NCBI GenBank assembly: GCA_023935145.1
Contig: CM043703.1
Location: forward strand, 25,319,727-25,383,726
Reading direction: 5' to 3'
DNA length: 64,000 nt
Source of the DNA: Bretschneidera sinensis
Taxonomy: Eukaryota; Streptophyta; Magnoliopsida; Brassicales; Akaniaceae
The position numbers and the translations under genes were made by a program. Positions 1 through 11,307 of this stretch are shown here, piece by piece. The notes beneath the pieces were generated by a model, which was not told the origin of the DNA, did not search any database, and saw nothing but the letters and a program-made list of their open reading frames with translations. Numbering within the stretch: the stretch's first letter is position 1; every line of letters starts with the position of its first letter.

Positions 1-46
1 CCCATGAGCGCTAAGTTTAATGTCTTCAGCCAGACATGGTATCCTC

Positions 47-1174
47 TCACTGCTGATCATCTGGTGGTGCAGTCGAAGAGGTACCGGGTGCTAGAGGTAG
101 GCGATCAAGAATAGCCTGCAACATAGTCTCCTGCCGTGCAAATCGTGCCTCCAAACTATCGATGCGTTGATGCACGAGTGTGGTGGCTGCAGAGACCTCG
201 CCTCGAAAAAAAGACAGCTCAGCTAGAAAGTGATGGGACTCGGTGGGTCCCATATTCCAATGGTCCTCTTCTCGTACTGGGCTAATGACCGGGGTCTCGG
301 TCTCCATACGATCCTCCTCAACTCTCTCAGCTGCTAGAGCAGGTGCTGGGAGTCTTCGAGGCATGTGCGAGATGCTGTGTGTCCACTGAGCCTTCCCGAA
401 GAAGGGATGCTCTCGCACTGGTCTGTCGCTGGAGGTCCCCTTTATCCCTTTCTTCTTGAGTATGTATGAGAGTAGGAATGGGAAAGGGAGGCCCCATGCA
501 TTGGCCGTGGTGGTCTGACGGCCATGAACGTGATCCCAAAACTTGTGTAGCTGGCTCCAAATGACAGCCGAAATGAAGTACCAGTGGCCTCTGTGGAAGG
601 CATATAAAGACTGGAGAAACTGGTCTCGCCGCTGTGTCTTGTGCCTTAATGGACACACATTACGCTATAGGATTGTGTCGACGAGCCAAAGTCGTGGAGG
701 AAACTTTGACCGGCTGGCCGCATTGTTATATCTGTCGGCATACTGGCCAGTGTACATGTCTGTTATGATCTCAGCCAGGGGAAAGGACTCCGGCTGCCCC
801 TCGATATCAGTGTCCTCAGGAGGGGACTCGTCGGTGCAATAAAGGGCAGCGACCATATCAGCACTAGTCACCTCAATCGGTGTGCCCTGGATTGAAAAGG
901 TGAGGACTCCCGGTTTGCTGCAGTCAAATGATAGGTTTGCATAAAACTGGACTATAAGATGGGAGTAAGCAGTGGAACAAACTGGTTTAAACAGCCTCTT
1001 CAACCCTCGATGTCGGAATGCTTGGATGGCCCATTGAGTGGCATCCATGTGCTGAAATACATCATCGATGGCGAAGAAGGTCTCGAATAAAAGCTCCCAT
1101 TGCTCGATGCTGGGCTGGGATGATGAGGTGCGGCTGCTGGATGCACCGGAGGTGGAAACAGACGGTCTGGACAT
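47..1174 (-). pseudogene. third ORF of the Athila-like element (putative plant transposon protein domain)
   Basis: One reading frame runs from the ATG at 1174 to 47, about 375 codons, with a single in-frame TAG at 665-667. The N-terminus is Ser/Thr-rich. Residues about 45-150 have the look of the plant 'putative plant transposon protein' family: a basic patch (RHRGLKRLF), then LIVQFYANLS, then a hydrophobic stretch ending in VTSADMVAALY. The C-terminal 60 residues are a likely coiled coil (heptad-like SLEARFARQETMLQAILDRL). It occupies the position of the env-like gene of Athila elements, but I see no signal peptide and no convincing membrane segment, so I do not call it env. Function is unknown. 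A similar ORF occurs at about 53410-54700 in a Copia element. Confidence 0.65.
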
Positions 1175-1199
1175 GCTGTTTTTTAGGTTCTGTCGGATT

Positions 1200-1303
1200 T
1201 ACGATCGATCTCAATAAGCTGCACTCGATCGAACACTGGACTATGCGCTCGATCGTAAATACCGTGCGCTCGATCGTAAATACCGTGCGCTCGATCGCAC
1301 ACG
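1200..1303. repeat. CGATCG palindrome cluster, nearest the third ORF
   Basis: Five copies of CGATCG, most in the context GCGCTCGATCG, lie within about 100 bases just upstream (minus strand) of the third ORF start. The same word recurs at 1662-1780, 9105-9182 and 10392-10505, all within this element. Confidence 0.9.
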
Positions 1304-1661
1304 GCCAGGCGTTTTCTCGAACAGCTTGTGTGCACCAAAAATACAAGCTATGGTTTATAGGGTTTGAATTCGTTCCTAACCTCCTGCAAGCAAAAGAAGT
1401 GTCAATCATACATAAGATAAGATATATAGGGTGTATGGGGGTGGTAATGGTCGGTGATGGTGGTGATAAGGGAGGATAGTGGTGATGGGGATGACGGTGA
1501 AGTGGGTGCTAGAGTGAGTAAGTGGTGGCAGAGTGTGAGAGAGAGGCTGGTAAACGCGAAAGTGCAAGTGAGGGAGAGTATAAGGGTGTGAGTGATCAGT
1601 GAGAGAGGGTGAGTGCATGTGAGCGTAAATTTGCAGATTTGTATCTAAATCTTCTACCACG
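1304..1661 (-). promoter_or_regulatory. post-pol spacer with TATA-like box
   Basis: Non-coding spacer between two CGATCG clusters. On the minus strand there is a TATA-like CCTATATATC at 1430-1421, about 250 bases upstream of the third-ORF ATG. Positions 1435-1620 are GT/GA-rich on the plus strand with repeated GGTGATGG- and GAGAG-type words. A promoter role is inferred from the arrangement only. Confidence 0.35.
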
Positions 1662-1780
1662 AGTGCGCTCGATCGCACACGGAGTGCACTCGATCACATT
1701 TGTGCGCTCGAGCATATTGAAGGACACACTCGATCGCAAACTTGTGCTCGATTGCACAGAAAGGTGCGCTCGATCGCAAG
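1662..1780. repeat. CGATCG palindrome cluster in post-pol spacer
   Basis: About five variants of the word GTGCGCTCGATCGCAC, including decayed forms CTCGATCAC and CTCGATTGC, lie between the integrase end and the TATA-like box. Positions 1781-1952 hold no recognisable feature. Confidence 0.9.
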
Positions 1781-1952
1781 CAGTGTGTCTGGGCAAAAAT
1801 AACAACTTACCTTTAGTTAAAAAAATGATAAATTATGAAACAATACAACCTTACCATTTGTTAGTGGCCTCAGTACCACTAATCTCAATAGAGGTGCTTG
1901 AGCTCAATGGGCAATCAAATTAGACTTGCTCAAGCACTCTCGTGCTACCGTG

Positions 1953-3152
1953 CTAGTCGATTGGAAGGAAGCACTTAGAGCCCATCCTTTGTGGCTCCAG
2001 TGCTTGTGTTTCAGCTATATACTGTACTGATTCAAGTGCCAAGTCTTCATCTCTTGGAGGAAAGTTAATGTCTAGGTAAGGCTTGGCTCTGTGTCCATTT
2101 ATCGTAAAGGGCTGATTTTCGGTTGGACTACAGACTTCTAATGCACCATGAGTGAAGACCTTGGTAACCATGTATGGTCCGTACCATCTGGACTTGAGCT
2201 TGCCTGGGAACAGTTTTAATCGTGAGTCATAAAGCAACACTTTTTGTCCTACATGGAACTCCTTCCGTACGAGTTGTTTGACATGATAGGCCTTTGTTCG
2301 TTCCTTGTACAACTTGGCATTCTCATAGGCATCATATCTCAATTCTTCAAGTTCATTCAGATGCAGCTTTCTTTTCTCCCCCGCTTGTTTCATGTCGAAG
2401 TTAAATTGTTTTATGGCCCAATATGCACGATGTTCTAATTCTACCAGGAGATGGCACGCTTTTCCAAAGACTAGGCTGTAGGGAGACATGCCAATTAGAG
2501 TCTTATAAGCTGTCCGATATGCCCATAAAGCATCATTTAAGCGTAGAGGCCAATCATTCCGATTAGGTTTTACTGTCCTTTCTAAGATTCCCTTGATCTC
2601 TCGGTTGCTTATCTCTACTTGGCCACTGGTTTTAGGATGATATGGAGTGCCTACTCTATGCGTGATCCCATATTTTCGGAGTAGTTCGGCAAAAAAGCGA
2701 TGATGAAAGTGGCTACCCCCATCACTGATGATTGCTCTTGGAGTCCCAAATCGCGTAAAGATGTTAGCCTGCAGAAACTTTACAACTACTTTGTGATCGT
2801 TAGCTTTTTAGGGGACAGCCTCGACCCATTTGGACACATAATCCACACCCACAAGAATATATAAATAACCAAAGAAGTTAGGAAAGGGTCCCATGAAATC
2901 AATGCCCCATACATCAAAAAGTTCTACTACATGAATATTCTGTAAGGGCATCTGATTTTGGTAAGAGATGTTACCTGTCCACTGGCATCTATCACATGAG
3001 CTGCAAAAGGAGAAAGCATCTTTAAACATATTAGGCCAATAAAAACCAGATTGTAGTACCTTAAGAGTTGTTCGTTTTCCCCTAAAATGTCCTCCACAAG
3101 CAAACTGGTGGCAGTGTTGTAATAAGCTTGAGTGTTCCTCTTTTGGGATACA
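1953..3152 (-). pseudogene. integrase region of gypsy pol
   Basis: The reading order is a zinc-binding end (CSSCDRC within 2808-3029), then the catalytic core with GIDFMGPF (first Asp), ISDGGSHF (second Asp) and [10 protein letters not shown] (Glu), then a C-terminal domain with [12 protein letters not shown]. These are the DDE-type integrase residues of Ty3/gypsy, which insert cDNA into the host chromosome. A stop codon near 2806, just after WVEAVP, breaks the frame; downstream codons remain readable to the natural end at 1953. The region continues RT-RNase H in the same polyprotein. The expected core length and order suggest a fairly recent death. Confidence 0.88.
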
Positions 3153-4874
3153 TCATCTGATGATTTGATTGGGGCAGACCTTGAAGTGGTAAGGATCATC
3201 CCAATGGTAGTGTCTTGATAGAGATTTTATCCGTTTCTTTTCTTGAGTGGTCATGCCTGGGGGAAAAACTTTAACAGTTAGATAATTCACTATATCAGCA
3301 TACCATGGAAGTTTTACCTCTAATGCGAATAGTTGTTCATTAGGGAAGTTCTTATTCAAAGGAAACTCTTCATTATCATTCTCATAGGGAAGCCTTGACA
3401 AGTGATATGCAACGACATTCTCACTGCCTTTCTTGTCTTTGATTTCTAAATCGGATTCTTGCAGTAGGAGTACCCATCTGATTAGCCTAGGCTTCGCATC
3501 TTTCTTAGAAAACAAATCTCTCAAAGCAGCATGGTCAGTGAATACTATAACTTTAGAACCAATAAGATATGATCTAAACTTCTCTAAAGCAAAAATAACA
3601 GCTAACAATTCTTTTTCAGTAGTAGAATAGTTAAGCTGAGCATCATTTAAAGTTCTAGAAGCATAGTAAATAGCATGAGGTACCTTATTGATTCTTTGAC
3701 CTAAGACAGCTCCCAAGGCGAAGTCACTGGCATCACACATTAATTTGAAAGGGAGATTCCAATCTGGTGTCATCATTATTGGGGCAGAGGTGAGAACATT
3801 CTTCAAGGTGTTGAAAGCTTGCATGCAATCATCATTCCATTCAAACTTGGTATCCTTAGCCAATAATGCACAAAGACGTCTTGAGATTTTGGAGAAGTCC
3901 TTGATGAATCTTCTATAGAAACCGGCATGTCCAAGGAAACTTCTAATGCCTTTGACTGTGAGAGGGGGAGGTAGCTTTGAAATGATGTATATCTTAGCCT
4001 TGTTTACCTCGATACCTTTGTTTGAGATGGAGTGCCCTAACACAATACCTTTTTGAACCATGAAGTGGCATTTCTCCCAATTTAGTACTAAACTACTCTC
4101 TTCATATCTCTTTAGGACATTTTCTAAATGATTTAGGCACTCATCGAAATTAGAACCAAAGACGCTAAAATCATCCATGAACACCTCAATGTATTTCTCA
4201 ACCATATCGAAAAAAATGCTCATCATACATCTTTGAAAAGTGGCTGGTGCGTTGCATAAACCGAATGCCATTCTTCTATAAGCAAATGTACCGAAAGGAC
4301 ATGTGAAGGTAGTCTTTTCTTGATCCTCAGGTGCTATGGCAATTTGATTGTATCCACTATACCCATCTAAGAAGCAGTAATAACTGTGACCGGCTAACCT
4401 CTCTAGCATTTGATCAATGAATGGCAGAGGAAAATGATCTTTTCTAGTTACTTTGTTCAGTTTCTGGTAATCAATGCATACTCTCCAACCTGTTGTTTTT
4501 CTCGTAGGTATGAGCTCCTCATTTTCATTTTTTACAACGGTAATCCCACTCTTTTTAGGAACAACTTGGACCGGACTCACCCATTCACTATCCGATATAG
4601 GGTAGATGATGCCAACATCTAATAGCTTTAATACCTCGGCTTTTACTACCTCTTTCATGTGTGGGTTAAGTCTTCTTTGAGCATCTCGAGTGGGTCTTGC
4701 TTCTTCTTTAAGGTAAATATTATGCATGCATTTTGCTAGACTTATCCCCTTAATGTCAGCAATGGTCCACCCAATGGCAGATCTATGCTCCCTAAGAACT
4801 CTTAACAGCTTTCCTTTTTCTCCACTACTCAAGTTAGCAGCTACAATCATAGGTAAGGTCTTCCTTTCTCCCAA
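3153..4874 (-). pseudogene. reverse transcriptase and RNase H of gypsy pol
   Basis: An uninterrupted 573-codon frame. RT motifs appear in order: [21 protein letters not shown], then the active-site FMDDFSVFG (YxDD-type with Phe), and [10 protein letters not shown]; then the RNase H segment with [23 protein letters not shown] and [10 protein letters not shown]. The enzyme copies element RNA into DNA and removes the RNA strand. It is the best preserved part of the element. The upstream stretch to 5200 is the protease-RT linker, in frame except for one stop near 4899, so the natural polyprotein did not begin at 4874. Confidence 0.92.
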
Positions 4875-5200
4875 GTAGGCATATGTTAAATGTTCGGGTA
4901 GCTACTTTAGTTCCAATCCTGGTTCCTGGACAATTGATAGAAGAATAGCAATATTAGTGGCTATGAGAGATTCAAATAGAGGAGGATACTTACTGGAGTA
5001 TTTTGGAGAGGTCTCAAGGAGGTGTACAGCTGTGATGATGTCACTATCAAAATCTTCATATTCTTGCTCAATATCCACTTCCGTGATGCTATGGGTGACG
5101 ATAGTCTCCAATGGATCAAGTTATTGGACCTGAAAAGCTTGCTCAACAAAGTTTTGTATCATACAAACATTAAAGCATTCAAAGTCATCTTGAGGAAGTT
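4875..5200 (-). pseudogene. protease-RT linker of gypsy polyprotein
   Basis: Acidic linker (DIEQEYEDFDSDI) followed by PGLELK and a stop, then [12 protein letters not shown], the conserved lead-in to gypsy RT. It belongs to the same polyprotein as the neighbouring domains. Confidence 0.7.
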
Positions 5201-6205
5201 TCATTGCACAAATATTTTAAACTCTATTTTCTCACCATTGATTTTCATACTCACTATTCTCTTCTTCACACAAATCTTAGTGTCGGCAGTTCTCATGAAG
5301 GGTCTCCCTAATATGATAGGCAAAGGTAATGGCATAGGGCATTCCTCCATGTCTAGTACAATGAAATTAGCAGGTAAGATGAACTCGCCAACCTTTACTA
5401 AGACGTCCTCAAGAATACCCCTAGGTCTTTTAATACTCCCATATGCCAATTGTAAAGTAATAGAAGTTGGGTGTAGCTCCCCCAAACCTAGGATTTCGAA
5501 TACCGTGTAAGGTAGTAAGTTTACCCCCGCTCCTAAGTCTAGTAATGCTTTGTCAAATAGCTGATCACCTATTCGACAGGGAATAGTAAAACTACCCGGG
5601 TCTTTCAGTTTTGGTGGGAGTTTTCTTAGTAGGACAGCACTTACTTCTTCCATTAATGCTACAGTCTCATGTTCTTGAAATTTTCTTTTATGAGTGCAAC
5701 AATCTTTCAAGAACTTAGCATAGGCAGGAATTTGTTTAATGGCATCTAACAAAGGAATATTAATCTCTACTTTCCACAAGGTTTCAAAAATATCAATTAG
5801 TTTGTTGTCTTTCTTTTGTTTTACTAACCTTTGCAGGAAGGCTGGTGCATTCACCTTCTCTGTCTCACTTACCCTTGATGCCGATGGGGTTTCTTTGAAT
5901 GCTACTGCAGACTTATCGGACCCTATTACTTTTCAATTTCTCAAAGTTGTGACAGCCTTTAGTTGTTGATGCCCCCCAAGGTTGGGTAGTGTTTGAGCCG
6001 GGAGCTCTCTCTGCTTTCTGCCACTGAGCTCCTTAACTAGTTGTCCCATTTGTACCTCTAGTCTTTGAATTGCTTGCTCATGTGCCGCAGTGGTCTATTT
6101 CTACTGAGTCATGAATTGTTCTTGTGACGTCATAAATTGCTGCTGCTGAGTGGCCATTTGTCTCACAAGACTTTCGAGGTCGTTTTTCTTTGGTTCAGGA
6201 ACAGT
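5201..6205 (-). pseudogene. aspartic protease and gag-protease linker
   Basis: The protease domain is in the 217-codon frame 5201-5854. It has a flap region KDPGSFTIPC, the active-site segment LLDLGAGVNLLP, and a second conserved block IILGRPFMRTAD. The active site reads D-L-G rather than D-S/T-G. A nearby plus-strand element has DLGAS at the same place, so this variant is normal for these plant elements. The protease cuts the element polyprotein. Positions 5855-6205 are a degraded linker with several stops. Confidence 0.85.
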
Positions 6206-6801
6206 TTAGGCTGCTGGTTGGAAGTTTATGTGCTGCCCTTGACTGTTTTGATTGTTGCTCCATGAGAAATTTGGGTGGTTTCGCCATCCAGGGTTGTAAG
6301 TATTGGCATATGGGTTGTTCTTCGGTGGATAGTTGTTAGGCCCCACGTAATTTGCTTGTTCCGGATCTGCAGATGAGTACAAAGGACACGTATCAGTATT
6401 ATGGTCGTATTGGGAACATATTGTACATACCTGGAGTGGGGTGGATGGTAGGCTAGATGAGGTATTTTGAGTAGTCATGGCTTTTACAATCATATCTAGC
6501 CTCGTATCTAGCTTTCTCTCCAAAGCAGCTATTTGGGCAGAGGGTCCACTATTCAGAGTAACCTCATACATACCTTTGCTCTTGACTCCTTGTCTACCTC
6601 TAGAGGAGAACTGTTGAGTGTGTTCACTGAGGGTTTCGAAGAGTTCCATCGCTTCTTCGCTGCTTTTCTCCATCAACACTCTTCCACAACTTGAATCAAC
6701 ATTACTTTTGTTAGTGTCATTTAAACCTTCATAAAAGGCTTGTACCAATTCATCTTGAGACAGATTGTGGTGTGGCTATTTGAGTAGTAGCTTGTTGAAG
6801 T
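6206..6801 (-). pseudogene. gag, C-terminal half with CCHC knuckle
   Basis: This continues the gag interrupted at 6802. It contains the capsid end (PHHNLSQDELVQAFYEGLND) and a zinc knuckle CTICSQYDHNTDTC (C-x2-C-x4-H-x4-C), then an Asn/Pro-rich tail with NPYANTYNPGWRNHPNF. It packages element RNA. A stop codon precedes PHHNL. The other half lies at 8456-9040, separated by the solo LTR. Confidence 0.88.
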
Positions 6802-6806
6802 GTCCC

Positions 6807-8450
6807 TGATTACACCTAAAGTATAACACGGTTATTGTAGTACGGCTTTGGGGTGTCGATTCCACAAGGAAACAAATTAAGTACAAAGGAAAATGTGTGA
6901 ACCTTAAAATGAACGATAAAAGTTAAACTCAAGATTTTTGAGCTTTGATGGTGAAATAATGTAAAAGAAAATTGCGTAAATGTAAATGAAATATAAATGA
7001 GAAATAACAAGGTTCCAGGAATCCTCCTTAGGTTTGTTCCCTATTTTCACTCTTGATTCAATTGATTTTATCACGATTGCAAGTTTCAACTCCCAAACAA
7101 GCAATCGGAATATATTCAATCAAGCACATTTACAACTCTTATATAATTGCTACGAATTAATCATTGATTTCGGTTCATGCACACATGACCGATCTTAAAG
7201 ATTATCAAGAAACGACAATATATCTTAAAAGACAATATCACAGTAATGGACAATCAATAAGATAAATCTACTGGAATCAATCACATCCAAGCAACCTCAA
7301 TGGAGGAGAAGGATGCAATCACCAGATTAAGAGAGTCTAAAAGAAGAAGAATAAAAAGTACATCTATCACATGAACTCAAATCTTCTTACTTAATCAATG
7401 AATAATTCATAAACAATATTTAACAATAAATCTATACAACTGAATCAAGAACAGGAAATAAAGAACAAGAAATCCCTAAAGATTCATCCCTTTCCCTTGT
7501 AAAATGATTAGTTAGCCATGGAAATCAAGGTGGAAGAAAAATAAGGATGCTCTCCCCTTGATTTGGCCATGGAATTCAAGGTGGATGAACAATATGGATG
7601 TTCTCCCCTTGATTTGCAACCAAAGAAAACTTAGAAATAAAATGGAAAAATGCTGGATTTGGATCCCTTGAATCCTCTCTTTTTTCTCTCTTCCTTGCTT
7701 TCTCTCTTCAATGCCCAGCTGCACACTCCATAAAGATATATTTATAGAGCATGAGGGGGTGTTTTGGTCTTGGAGAATGTCATTTGCTCGCCCTAATCCG
7801 GTCAAGAGGCGAGTGGGCCGTGCTGTGCGCCTGGGCCTGCTGTGCGTCTAGGCCTGCTGTGCTGGCCTGAACTGTTTCCACTAAAACTGCCATAACTTTC
7901 TCTAGAAAAATCATTTTTATGAACCGTAAAATTCTCCAGAAAATAGAGTTCCAGATCTTTCTAAGAATATATGGCTCATCATCAGGTTCTTCCATCAATA
8001 CAGTTTAATCTGCAAATATGATTGATCTGTGCGGGAAATTCTGGCAATTCAGTGAAACTCCTTCAGCTTGTATGCAGAAGTGCACACACTAGTGTGCCTA
8101 CCCTTAACTTGCTCCAAAGTGATGCACACACTTGTGTGCAGTCTTTTAGCTTACTTTACTTTATTACTCCAGCCTTGGTTTAGACTTTAACCATCTTTGA
8201 ATCATGTTTGGACATGTCTAAACCTTGGACAAAAACGAGCACCGACACCCAAGATCTTTTGGTGCTTTAAACATGGATCGCTTTATTATCTCTTTTGAAC
8301 TCAAAGCACCTGAAAATGCATCGAATTAAGTCAATGATTTATGAATATCACTTTAGAGTTATCAACATGTAAAAGTGTGATTATGACCGAGATCAACCCT
8401 AAAATGTTAATAATTAAGTATTGTTTAGATGCATTTTATGACTCTCATCA
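6807..8450 (-). mobile_element. solo LTR, 1644 bp, flanked by GTCCC target duplication
   Basis: It begins TGATTACACC and ends CTCTCATCA on the plus strand (TG...CA ends). The 5-bp duplication GTCCC is at 6802-6806 and 8451-8455. It splits the Athila-like gag codons EAW and the following capsid helix. Minus-strand orientation is suggested by a TATA-like CTATAAATATATC at about 7746-7734. There is a GC-rich stretch with repeated GGCCTGCTGTGCG words at 7800-7870 and near-palindromes around GCACACACTAGTGTGC at 8082-8097 and 8123-8140. No coding region is supported inside; the short ORFs are chance. Confidence 0.9.
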
Positions 8451-8455
8451 GTCCC

Positions 8456-9040
8456 CATGCTTCGAAGAAGAGGTCTCCATCTTTTTGTTGGAAGGACTCG
8501 ATCTCCTTCCTCATTTGCCTCGTCTTTTGGGCTGGGAAAAACTTCCTCAAGAACTTTGTTGCCAACTCATCCCAAGTGTGGATGGAAACTGCAGGCAAAG
8601 AATTATACCATAGTTTAGCATTATCTTTCAAGGAAAAAGGGAACAGAATTAACCTTATTCCTTCTTGGTCTAGGCCTTGTATGTGCTGGAACTTGCAAAG
8701 ATCAAAAAATTCTTAGAGGTGCAAGTGCGGATCTTCATTAGGAGTTCCCCTAAAATGAGTCAAAACATTCAATATTTGCGGAGATATGTAATAGTTTCCC
8801 GCCGCCTCAGGTTGATATGCAATGCATGATGGTTGATCAATGTTCCTTGGGATGAAGGATTGCTTCATCGGTACTTGTGCAGGTGGTTGCTAGTTTTCGA
8901 GCTGTTCCGCCATTGGTGTTTCATTCTCGACTTCTTCTTCGTTCTCCTCGAAGTTATCCCTAAGCCTTTGTCGGATGGTCCGTTCAAGCTCGGGATCAAG
9001 GGGAAAGAATGTTGGATGTCGGGATCGGAGTCTGTGCATA
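8456..9040 (-). pseudogene. gag, N-terminal half of the Athila-like element
   Basis: Minus-strand codons from about 9040 read DPELERTIRQRLRDNFEE, then APxQ-type spacer and the retrotransposon gag core: ISPQILNVLTHFRG, LILFPFSLKDNAKLWYNSLP, and WDELATKFLRKFFPAQKT. The frame holds at least two stops (near 8889 and 8713-8715). It ends at EAW, where the solo LTR entered. The true start codon is not clear. Confidence 0.85.
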
Positions 9041-9104
9041 AATCAGGTCAAACCAGTTTCAGTGCAGCAGTTCACTATGCTGCTCGAGTAACTCTCTGTC
9101 CTAT

Positions 9105-9182
9105 TTGCGCTCGATCGCATACTGTGCGCACGCAGCGCGCACATTGCACGCACACTGCGCGCACAGCTGCGATCGATCGCAA
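9105..9182. repeat. CGATCG and GCGCGCAC word cluster in the 5' leader
   Basis: GCGCTCGATCGCAT, repeated GCGCGCACA words and GCGATCGATCGCA lie between the primer site and gag. This is the third location of this word in the element. Confidence 0.85.
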
Positions 9183-9329
9183 GTATCACAGAAGGTGTGA
9201 TCTAGGGTTTGATGCCTAAAACAGAAAGCAACTCGATTAGGTTTTGATGAAAAATAAAAATAAAGATGGTAAATATAAAATAATAATAATGATTAAACGA
9301 AAGTATTTCTAAAAGAAAATTTAGCGCAA

Positions 9330-9347
9330 TCCCTGGCAACGGTGCCA
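9330..9347 (-). other. primer binding site, tRNA-Asp type
   Basis: The minus strand reads TGGCACCGTTGCCAGGGA, matching the complement of the plant tRNA-Asp 3' end (TGGCGCCGTTGCCGGGGA) with two mismatches. It lies six bases inside the LTR end, as expected. Confidence 0.85.
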
Positions 9348-9353
9348 AAAACT

Positions 9354-10694
9354 TGTTGGACGATTATATACCTAAATAATTATGCAGATAATCGCACTAG
9401 TTTTACTTGCAAGTGCACAAGGTTGACAGTGTAGTGTAGTGTGCGAAAGCAAGATCATCTCCACAGGGATTGGTAAAGTTCAGTTTTTAAAATTAGTTTC
9501 TTTAAAGTAACAAAAAATAAAATAACTGTTGAATGTGAGTGATAATAATAAAGACATAGGGCTTTGATATCCACCACTAGTCATACTTTCCCAATTGTAT
9601 AATGTATCAGTGCACTAGCCTTATCATGTATAGCTACTGGTTGCCAACCTAAAGGCATGGTATCTACTCCTTAAGCTATTGATCTCCCTAAGCAACGAGT
9701 TAGGCATGGTATCTACTCTAACTCTTTTCTTCCTTAAGGGATTCAGCATGGTATCTGCTTGAGTTGTTCCTTAAGAAAGCATAAGTACTATGGAAATCGA
9801 CAACTACATGAGACCTAGGGCATGGTATCTACTCCTGGTTTCCCATGTTGATTAACCCGGGTATCTGGATAAGATATCCCTCGTTACTAATGTTAGACCC
9901 AAGACTCGATCATCTAAATTGATCTAACTAACAGGTCCATACCACATGCATACGCTGGCCATACACACATATAAGATGAATTTAAATAAGCACAGGCATT
10001 AATCAAATTAAGCAACATAATAAAGGCTATTGGCAAAGATTTATCAATGAATAAATATATGAGAAAGCATAACTAGGGCTTCAATCGAGCCCTATAAGAA
10101 AGTTAGTTACACATGCTGTCTAAAATAAACATCATATATAAACTAAGCATGAAATATAAAACCCGAAGAATACTAGGGAGACGGGTTGTCAATCCTCTCC
10201 AAAGCCTAAAACTTCGAGCTTAAGCAAAAGATAAAAGTGATCTCTAAGAGATGGTGAATTGTGTATGCTTTATAGGTATATTTATAGGCTTTAGTAGTCC
10301 TAGAAGGTGCAGGAAACCCTAGACTTCCTAAACCGTAAAAACTCTCTTATTTCCAAAATAGGGTTCTGTAGTTTACTATTCACGCCCGTACATGTGCACT
10401 CGATATCACATGTCTTGCGCTCGATCGCAGTGTGCGCTCGATCTTTCTTGTGTGCGCACGATCGCAATGTGCGCTCGATCGCATTGCATGGCGCGATCGA
10501 TTGCAGCTTGACCAGAGACTGCTCTAGGATTTCCAGGCTTCTTCTTTTAAGTGCCAAAACTGCTTCTTTTCTTCCAAGACCCTATAAACACATGTAAAAC
10601 ACACAAATGAAGTAAAATGGACTAAAATAACATAACTGTGGACCTAATAAATGTAAATAAGGGGGCTTAAATATGAATATTTAAGCACCTATCA
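9354..10694 (-). mobile_element. 5' LTR of the Athila-like element, 1341 bp
   Basis: On the plus strand it begins TGTTGGACGA and ends CACCTATCA (TG...CA). The LTR reads on the minus strand: U3 with a CGATCG cluster at 10392-10505, a TATA-like CCTATAAATATA around 10287-10277, then R-U5. A diverged solo copy of the same LTR lies at 42592-43843. Repeated GGCATGGTATCTACT words at 9655-9835 are shared with that copy. Confidence 0.9.
10392..10505. repeat. CGATCG palindrome cluster in LTR U3
   Basis: Several copies of GCGCTCGATCGCA and relatives (CGCACGATCGCA, GCGCGATCGATTGCA) lie about 190-300 bases from the LTR start and upstream of its TATA-like box. Confidence 0.9.
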
Positions 10695-11307
10695 CCACCT
10701 CACCGAGCAAAGGAAAACAAGCCCATATACCCCAACACTTGCCCTGTTAAGAATAAAGTAGAGGAAAAATAAACAAACATAGAAAATTTATGTGGTTCGG
10801 AGCTAAAACTCCTACATCTACATCCACGGGCGATGGTAAGTGATTCCACTATAATCAAAATTAGAGTACAAATCAAAAGAGATAGAACTCCCTAAGCCCA
10901 AATCCCCAAATACACTAAAATCTAGGCTACCATAAATTTAATTGGGAAAATACAATAGCTTAGAAGAAAAGAAGTATTAACCATCCAAAGAGATATGTTT
11001 GTTGTATAGCTCTGTTTGTTGTAGCTTTCTCTCTCTGATGCTCTGTTGTAGCTTCCTCTTTATTATTGAAAGAATAGAAATATGCTCACATATATAGGCT
11101 AAATTAAGGAGAATCCTTCTTCTACTTAATTTTGTATTCCTTGTCCTACTAGTACCAAAATAGCCACATTTGTTTTTTAATTCTTTCTTTCACTATTGCA
11201 ATTTGTACTCTTGCATGATAACGTTACAATTAAAAGAAGAATGAGCGTGCTTTTACTCCAAAATTACAAGCCATATCTAAGAAATCTCCACCTTAGCTTG
11301 AATTCAA
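10695..11307 (-). mobile_element. degraded Copia-type LTR fragment
   Basis: The sequence has wording typical of Copia R-U5 regions on the minus strand: CCGAACCACATAAATTTTC, a row of short AT-rich stretches, and a TATA-like GCCTATATATGTG near 11098-11086. No clean LTR ends or target duplication were found. No gene is present. Confidence is modest because the assignment rests on general resemblance. Confidence 0.35.

Larger units (their letters stand above)
1..10694 (-). mobile_element. Ty3/gypsy LTR retrotransposon, Athila/Calypso-like (3' LTR outside window)
   Basis: Reading on the minus strand from 10694 there is a 5' LTR (9354-10694), a primer site matching plant tRNA-Asp (9330-9347), gag (about 9040 to 6206), protease, RT-RNase H, integrase (ending at 1953) and a third ORF (1174-47). 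Domain order PR-RT-RH-INT defines Ty3/gypsy. A tRNA-Asp primer with an extra ORF after pol is known for the Athila/Calypso lineage. The coding frames carry scattered stops, so the copy is dead. A 1.6-kb solo LTR sits inside gag. The 3' LTR must lie left of position 1, so length and age cannot be judged. The five bases after the 5' LTR are CCACC; the partner target duplication is outside the window. Confidence 0.9.

Noticed and set aside
47..1174. Calling the third ORF an envelope gene
   Set aside because: It is in the env position, but no signal peptide, membrane segment or fusion motif is visible; it fits a plant transposon-protein domain better.
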